This document shows positions 58,647 to 64,000 of a stretch of DNA of 64,000 nt, piece after piece. The position numbers and the translations under genes are program-made. This DNA is from Lunularia cruciata (taxonomy: Eukaryota; Streptophyta; Marchantiopsida; Lunulariales; Lunulariaceae). The stretch covers positions 38,206,333 through 38,270,332 of the forward strand of contig OX419756.1 in NCBI GenBank assembly GCA_948567375.1. Reading direction: 5' to 3'. The stretch's first letter is position 1, and each line of letters opens with the position of its first letter. The notes under the pieces were generated by a model, which saw only the letters and a program-made list of their open reading frames with translations, was not told the origin of the DNA and did no database searches.

Positions 58647-60024
58647 TTGAATTCACAAAAGTGTATTTTGCTCAAGAGACCCAAAGAGAATAATTGTGAA
58701 ATGTTGGCATGGAAAATGAGGGAGTGTGTGGACAATAGAATTAAGAAGAATTTGAGCTTTGCAAAACTGCCAATAGTGCCAAATTGTGAGAAAATGGGAG
58801 ATTTAGTGAATCATGATGTGGTTGAAAACATGGAAGACTCTCTATTCCTAAATAGTATTTTTGACTCAAAAGAATATCTTGGTAGTACATTTGGTAGCTA
58901 TTGATGATGATCTCATCCATCTCTTCCCATCACCTTCTTTTACAATGAGCAAAGTGAAACCAAATGAGGACCGGTTTAGTATGATTGCACATCACTACTC
59001 TCAAATCTTAGATTATCTTGAGGATCCAAAGCATGCAAGGTGGAAAATGCAAGAAACCAGTCTTAAAAAACGTTCCACCTTTAGTTACATGGCTACATAT
59101 TTGGTCCTTCACTTTCCAAATTTGATGATATATGACAAATTATGTAAAAATTGAAGTTGATATATGAATTGTACAAGGAGGCACAAGATTTAAAAGACAA
59201 AAACACTAGAGAAGGTCTCACTAACAAGGAGTATCCCATGGATGAATTGATGACAAACTAAATCATCTTTGCACTCAATTTTATAGGATGGCAAAGATAT
59301 TTGGAGGTCAAACTAACATCAGTCCACCTAATCTAGTAAACATGAGGTTAGGAAAAGAGATAATAAATATAAGTGGAAGTGTGGGGCATAGGAAGGATAA
59401 ATATATCATGCCCAAAGATATTCTTATATCTAGTACTGCACAATTTCCATCTCTTGAGGTAGGATAGGGACTCAACTCCTTTTGTTATATAGAACACACA
59501 AGAAGGTGAGCTAGGTGGAGAAGAAGGATGCCTCCGTGGTCTACAAAAACACATGAAAAATGAAAACATGAGCAACAACAATGATGAATGCAATGAATGC
59601 AAGTCTTTTACCATGGATGAGATTCCACAAGGAGAGAAATATTTAGCAATGGATAGAAAACCATGAGAGCAAGTAGGGAAAAATTCAGCAATAGAAAAGA
59701 AACCATGGGAAAAAGCATAAAAGAGTTTCCAAAGGGACTTCCAAACCATTGCCACTAGTGGCTTTTTCCCAAGACTTAACGAAGATTACCACATTGAAAT
59801 CAAAGATTTTCATATCCATGGAGAGATGCAAATTAGCTAGAATTGAATCTATGAATATGAGAAAGCTTGAGAAAATGCAAGTGAAAATAGAAGGTACAAA
59901 TAGAACTAGAGTTGAAATTGAGAAGTTGAAATTGGAAGCTAATAGGAAGGTGAGTGAAGAGAAAAGGAGATCTACATTTGAGAAATGGAGAAAACATTTT
60001 CACGGTATAGAATTGAGTTGGTGA
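58647..60024 (+). pseudogene. Unrecognised decayed coding region with C-terminal coiled coil
   Basis: Several plus-strand frames in succession look like one broken gene: 58,647-58,904 (MLAWKMRECVDNRIKK, FAKLPIVPNCEKMGD), 58,861-59,154 (EDRFSMIAHHYSQILDYL, TFSYMATYLVLHFPNL) and 59,749-60,024 (MRKLEKMQVKIEGTNRTRVE, heptad-like and charged). The order globular-then-coiled coil recalls the unknown protein at 15.2-17.4 kb, but I see no direct sequence match. Function unknown; may be the gag-like gene of another element. Confidence 0.35.
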
Positions 60025-61020
60025 GGGTTGTGAAACCTCCAAGGAGATACTTCTTTGCACTCTCTACTCCTCAATACCCTCTCTACAGTAGTTATAGTAA
60101 TGACACAAAATTTCCACATTGTTGACGTGCAAATGACAATAGTGATGGTGAGGATACTTTGATGTAACTAAAAATTTTCTTGTAACTCTTTGTGTTCAAT
60201 AAACTATAAGCTTCCATTAAAATATTTTATTGAATAGTGAATGAAAAAAATATTATTTCATGATCATATATTATTCACAAATTTCATTGTCATATATTCA
60301 TATCAAAGACAAGTTTGCAAGATAACTTATAAATTTATCAAAATATAGGGTTTACTAGAACATTCACAAATTTAACAATGTAGTATGTGTTGGAATGCAT
60401 TGGTATGTGCTTGGGTATGCCACTTTTTTGTGCAAAATGCCACTAGGAGATGTTGGAGGTGGGAGAAAACTCATGTAATGTTGTTATCACTCATATGCAC
60501 TGGTGGATGCTCATCTATCCTTGTAAGTTATATGTATAAGTGTATTCATTATAAACCAAGTATGTGTTTGTATGTATGTGATGGTTGGCACTGGTATCAG
60601 TTTTACTTGCACACCAAAAACTTATATTGATAATAAACATAAAAAATGGAGGTAGAATATAAAGCTATATGGATTTTGGATAATCATCATTTTTACCTAT
60701 AGTGCATTTCCATGAGAAATTGCTATGAATGCAAACAAAGTGTGCAACCATCTTTGAAGCATCTATTTGTAGAAAAATCATTGTTAGAAACTTATGTTAC
60801 AAGGTAGACAAGAAGGTCAGGTAGAGTAAGGAATATACACTATTCTTGAGAATTCTTGGGTTAGATAAGATTTAGATGTTTGTGCAAAGAGAGTTGCTAG
60901 GAAAGTTTCATCTCATCTTTTTGTTATAGGATTGGTCAGTAGTAGTATTCCTCATTGGGTAGGAAATTTTTACCATAAAAATTGAGGGAAGGAAACTCTC
61001 ACAAGGAAATCTTGAATTTT
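60025..61020. other. Spacer, nothing recognised
   Basis: AT-rich, no coherent frame. Confidence 0.5.
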
Positions 61021-61026
61021 GAGTTT

Positions 61027-61330
61027 GGTAACATATGGAATGATGGTCAAAATAGATCAGATAGAAGTATCACCAAAAGAGCACTTCTACTAATAGGGCA
61101 GAAACTGAAATAGACTTGAAGACCTTAGAATCAATAGCTAGACATATGATTCAAAGGTGAGAAATAGTTTGGTAACATCTGGAAGGATGTTACACATGAT
61201 GGACTAAATAGATCAAAAAGAGATATCACCAAAAAGGGACTTCTACTAATAGAGTAGGAACCAAAATATGCTTGAAATCTTTGAAGGCAATTTTAGAGGC
61301 CTAAACGGATGAAGTAGGCCTTGAAAATGT
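61027..61330 (-). repeat. Family A LTR fragments (antisense), partly duplicated
   Basis: Reverse-oriented 3' part of family A. The block with ATAGATCAGATAGAAGTATCACC and CACTTCTACTAATAGGGCAG at 61,045-61,105 recurs at about 61,205-61,260, so two partial copies lie side by side, ending in GGCCTTGAAAATG. Confidence 0.75.
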
Positions 61331-61339
61331 GCACATACC

Positions 61340-62909
61340 TCCCCCTCCCTAGCGTGAACAGCAATGCAAGAAAGAGTGCTGAAGAATTTCAAATCGGTGG
61401 ATTCTGTGCAGATGGCATGAATCCGACTATGGGGATTGAGATAGCAGAACAACATACAAGAGTATGTGAAGGCATTTTTGGATCTACAAGTTGCAATAAC
61501 CAACATGAGTCTAACAAAGGCTCTTGACAATTTCAAACAAGGGTTGAAGGAGCGGATTTGCCAAGAAGTCATGGTGCAAAATCCTTGCATGGTATTTGAA
61601 GCCATTGCTGGTGTGCAGAGAATAGCCGGAGCATTAGGTGGAGGTGAAGGAGTAGTTCTACCTCAACATTATTGGGCAGAAATGTCACACATGGGTGGAC
61701 CTGTACTGATAGAATTGTGCAACCTTTGATTTCAAGATTGAGGAGCACGACCGCTTCAAGGGGAGCATGGATGAGTAGAAGAACAAAGAGATGGAGTCCT
61801 ACAAGGAGAAGGAACTCAAGGAGAACAACACCATTGTTACAATTGTGGCCGTAGTGGGCACATATCTACCAATTGTCATACTCATTTCCCTAGAGGCCCT
61901 TGGCCTTCATACACGCAATCTTTGAACAACATAAAGAGGCGCATTGAAGAGGAGGAAGTGGAAATCACTTTGGAAAATAAAGATCACCAATAAATGTACC
62001 TCATGGCCTTATAGGCTCAATAAGGAAGTAGAGAAGCAAGGGAAAGAAGAAGACAAACACGCAATGATCTTGAAAGGAGACCTCACACTTGATTATCGTG
62101 AATGGAGTCCTAAAAGGCAATCAAATGAGAGTATTAATAGATCCCATAGCAACAAAGAATTTCTTGTCTTGCTCTATTGCAATAAGATTGTGAATGGATC
62201 TAAAGAGAGATGAGAGTGAAGAAGTAGAGTTACCTAACAAGCAAACATAGAGGACCGAATCATTACCTAGACTAGTAACACTCTCTGTAAGAGAACATAA
62301 GGAAGCAATTGAGTGGCAAGTGATACAATTAGCTCGTTATGATACAATGCTCCATCCATGCAATGGATGGAGCATTACAACCCTATGGTAGATTGGAGGA
62401 AGAAAGTAGTAAGAACCCACCAATGGTCAATCATTAGGGTTAAGGAAAAATCACACAAGCAAGAATTGCCTCTATATGTCATAGGGATGGCAACTATCTA
62501 TAAGACCATTAGATGTTTCTTGGGTCTAATAAGAGAAGTCCAGAGTGCACAACTTGATGGAAAAATTCTTGAGAAATCAAAACATGTGGTGGATGAGTTT
62601 CAAGATGTCTTTCTTGATGATCTACCCTCGGGATTACCACCAAAACGGAGAGTAGATCATTAAATTGAGACACTCCCGGAGAAGACACCTCCTTGTAAGG
62701 CCCCATATTGCCTATTACCTCATGAGTTGGAGGAGTATAAGACTCAAATTGAGGAAATGTTGCAAAAAGGGTTCATCCAACCTAGCGTATCACCATATGG
62801 GGCTCTTGTCTTGTTTGTGAAGAAGAAGAATGGTACAATGTGCATGTGCATTGACTATTGGGGTCTCAATCAGCAAACAATGAAGAACAAATATCCCTTA
62901 CCTTGCATG
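61340..62909 (+). pseudogene. Gypsy gag-protease-RT relic, cut by a chromovirus insertion
   Basis: Gag part at 61,466-61,729 (LDNFKQGLKERICQEVMVQN). CCHC zinc knuckle CYNCGRSGHISTNC at 61,835-61,876. A protease-like loop at about 62,131-62,205 (VLIDPIATKNFLSCSIAIRL; the usual Ser-Gly after Asp is changed). RT start at 62,584-62,909: [59 protein letters not shown]. Stops in each part. RT stops abruptly at 62,909, where the next LTR begins. Related to the chromoviruses but a different family by sequence. Confidence 0.85.
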
Positions 62910-63332
62910 TGTAACAATATGGAGTTTAGTGACGAAGTTAGTCGGGCTTACGAAGTAGAGAATAAGACAAAATAGCCTAGAATATTCTAAAAGCATCTAA
63001 GAAGCTTCTTAGGAAGCTTCCCAACTATTTAACTTGCGCCCTAAGCAGGTAGCTTCTAGAAGGAAGCTTCTAGAAGCTTCTAACTAGCTTAGCTTGCAAG
63101 CCAAGTAGGCGGCTTCTAGAAGGAAGCTTCTTGAGAAGCTTCCTAGTTAACTTGGCTTGCACTCCAAGAAAGCGGCTCAAGGAAACTTCTTGAGAAGCTT
63201 CAAGGGTCTTGTATGCTACCTAAAAATACCAAGGCCAAAGCTCATGCTAGGCATTCGGAGTTTTCCCTCATTCAAGTGTCCCAATGTGAGCTTCCATTCT
63301 CCTATTTCTCTCCTCGGTTTCGGTCTTTTACA
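62910..63332 (+). repeat. 5' LTR of the right-edge chromovirus
   Basis: 423 bp, TGTAACAATATGG to TCTTTTACA. The TATA position reads TAAAAATA, a change from TATAAATA that could weaken transcription. Confidence 0.95.
63063..63080 (+). promoter_or_regulatory. Four-module heat-shock element
   Basis: GAAGCTTCTAGAAGCTTC, alternating GAA and TTC at exact 5-bp spacing, preceded by TTCTAGAA at 63,054-63,061. A strong heat-shock-factor site by consensus. Confidence 0.65.
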
Positions 63333-63333
63333 T

Positions 63334-63345
63334 TGGTATCAGAGC
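63334..63345 (+). promoter_or_regulatory. Primer-binding site (initiator Met-tRNA)
   Basis: TGGTATCAGAGC one base after the LTR. Confidence 0.93.
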
Positions 63346-63603
63346 AGGAATGGGATGGATGGAATTTATGGACCACCAAATCCACTTCCGCCAAACCATT
63401 GGGACTTTCATGTCTAGATATTACCAAAGCATCATTTCACACAATTCATCACCTCACGCTTTGGGTAGGATTTTCTACATATGATCACCGTGTCAGAGGA
63501 ACCCTTGATACTTCCAGTTGTAACTTATGGAGAACGGTGGACGTGTTGTATCTATGTGTTAATCAACTAGATAAATTGCGGGTAGTGGAATAGAGTAGTA
63601 GCG

Positions 63604-64000
63604 ATGGCGGCAATACCGGATGTTATCCTTGCAATGCAACAACAAATCGAGCATCTTACTCGATTGTTGGATGAACGAGACCAGCAACGACGAGAACAGA
63701 TAGACAGAGTGCCAGTTCGAGATGGAGAAGATCACATTCGATTTCCGAAACCCAAGGTGTTTGAAGGCAAGAATCTTCCAGGCACAGTGGAGAATTTTTT
63801 GTTTGACTGTGAACGTTACTTTGAAGCCACCAATCTTCAAGACGAGCGGAAACAAATTCTCTTGGCTTCTAGCCAGTTGGATGGAGTGGCAAAACTTTGG
63901 TGGCGATTCCGAGTAGAAAGAGCTGAACGACAAATTGTCACACCAATTTTTACATGGGCAGAATTCAAGGATGCAATACTTGGTCAATTTCAGACTATAA
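63604..64000 (+). CDS. gag: Gag, N-terminal 132 codons, open to the window edge
   Basis: ATG at 63,604 (MAAIPDVILAMQQQIEHLTR) and no stop up to base 64,000. The start matches the decayed gag at 39,328. It continues through a charged helix (LLDERDQQRREQID), FPKPKVFEGKN, LFDCERYFEATNLQDERK and the capsid-like KLWWRFRVERAERQ, then the sequence that in the older copy begins WVEFKSAI. Unlike every other gag in the window it has no early stop, so this copy is younger or better preserved. It would form the retroelement capsid. Confidence 0.9.
   Translation, partial: MAAIPDVILAMQQQIEHLTRLLDERDQQRREQIDRVPVRDGEDHIRFPKPKVFEGKNLPGTVENFLFDCERYFEATNLQDERKQILLASSQLDGVAKLWWRFRVERAERQIVTPIFTWAEFKDAILGQFQTI

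Larger units (their letters stand above)
62910..64000 (+). mobile_element. Chromovirus-type retrotransposon, 5' part, same family as 38,646-44,264
   Basis: 5' LTR, primer-binding site and the start of gag; continues past the right edge. Inserted in the RT of the preceding relic. The bases before the LTR are GCATG (62,905-62,909), the expected duplication to look for after its 3' LTR. Confidence 0.95.

Overview
The window looks like nuclear DNA of a land plant with a large, repeat-filled genome. It is AT-rich and holds nested LTR retrotransposons primed by initiator Met-tRNA, a plant-type mariner transposase relic and many solo LTRs with 5-bp target-site duplications (TSDs). I see no intact host gene. 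A non-flowering plant such as a fern is my lean, from the retroelement types, but the sequence does not prove it.

Layout. 1-3.0 kb: 3' end of a Ty3/gypsy element (family P) whose pol ends in a PHD finger; its reading frame is broken by only two stops. 3.0-11.8 kb: decayed solo LTRs, LTR fragments and three non-coding repeat families (A, B, C). 11.8-22.2 kb: a second, badly decayed family P copy, with retropepsin, a DNA cytosine-5 methyltransferase domain, RT, RNase H, integrase, PHD remnant and LTR in order. It is split by a 3.75-kb insertion with an unrecognised coiled-coil gene (14.4-18.2 kb) and by an antisense family A solo LTR (20.1-20.7 kb). 23.35 kb: a perfect 21-bp inverted repeat. 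23.75-25.3 kb: a dead mariner-like element. 26.5-27.1 kb: a short terminal-inverted-repeat element with internal tandem repeats. 27-37.9 kb: lower-copy, locally GC-richer DNA with no gene I can support.

37.9-48.5 kb: an old chromovirus whose 5' LTR was hit by a younger chromovirus at 38,646-44,264 (TSD TCCAA; gag, protease, RT, RNase H, integrase, chromodomain). 49.3-52.0 kb: a DNA transposon with 18-bp terminal inverted repeats, a hAT-like transposase relic and 13-bp flanking direct repeats. 52-61 kb: decayed repeats. 61.3-62.9 kb: another gypsy gag-protease-RT relic, interrupted at 62,910 by a chromovirus whose 5' LTR and start of gag run off the right edge with gag open.

Most notable: (1) family P couples a DNA cytosine methyltransferase with a PHD finger in one retroelement; (2) chromovirus LTRs carry perfect heat-shock-element arrays (GAAnnTTCnnGAA) in young and old copies, suggesting heat-inducible transcription; (3) an unclassified element with a coiled-coil gene lies inside the family P RT; (4) the 49-52 kb transposon has unusually long flanking repeats. 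All gene-level statements come from reading translations by eye; no database search was run.
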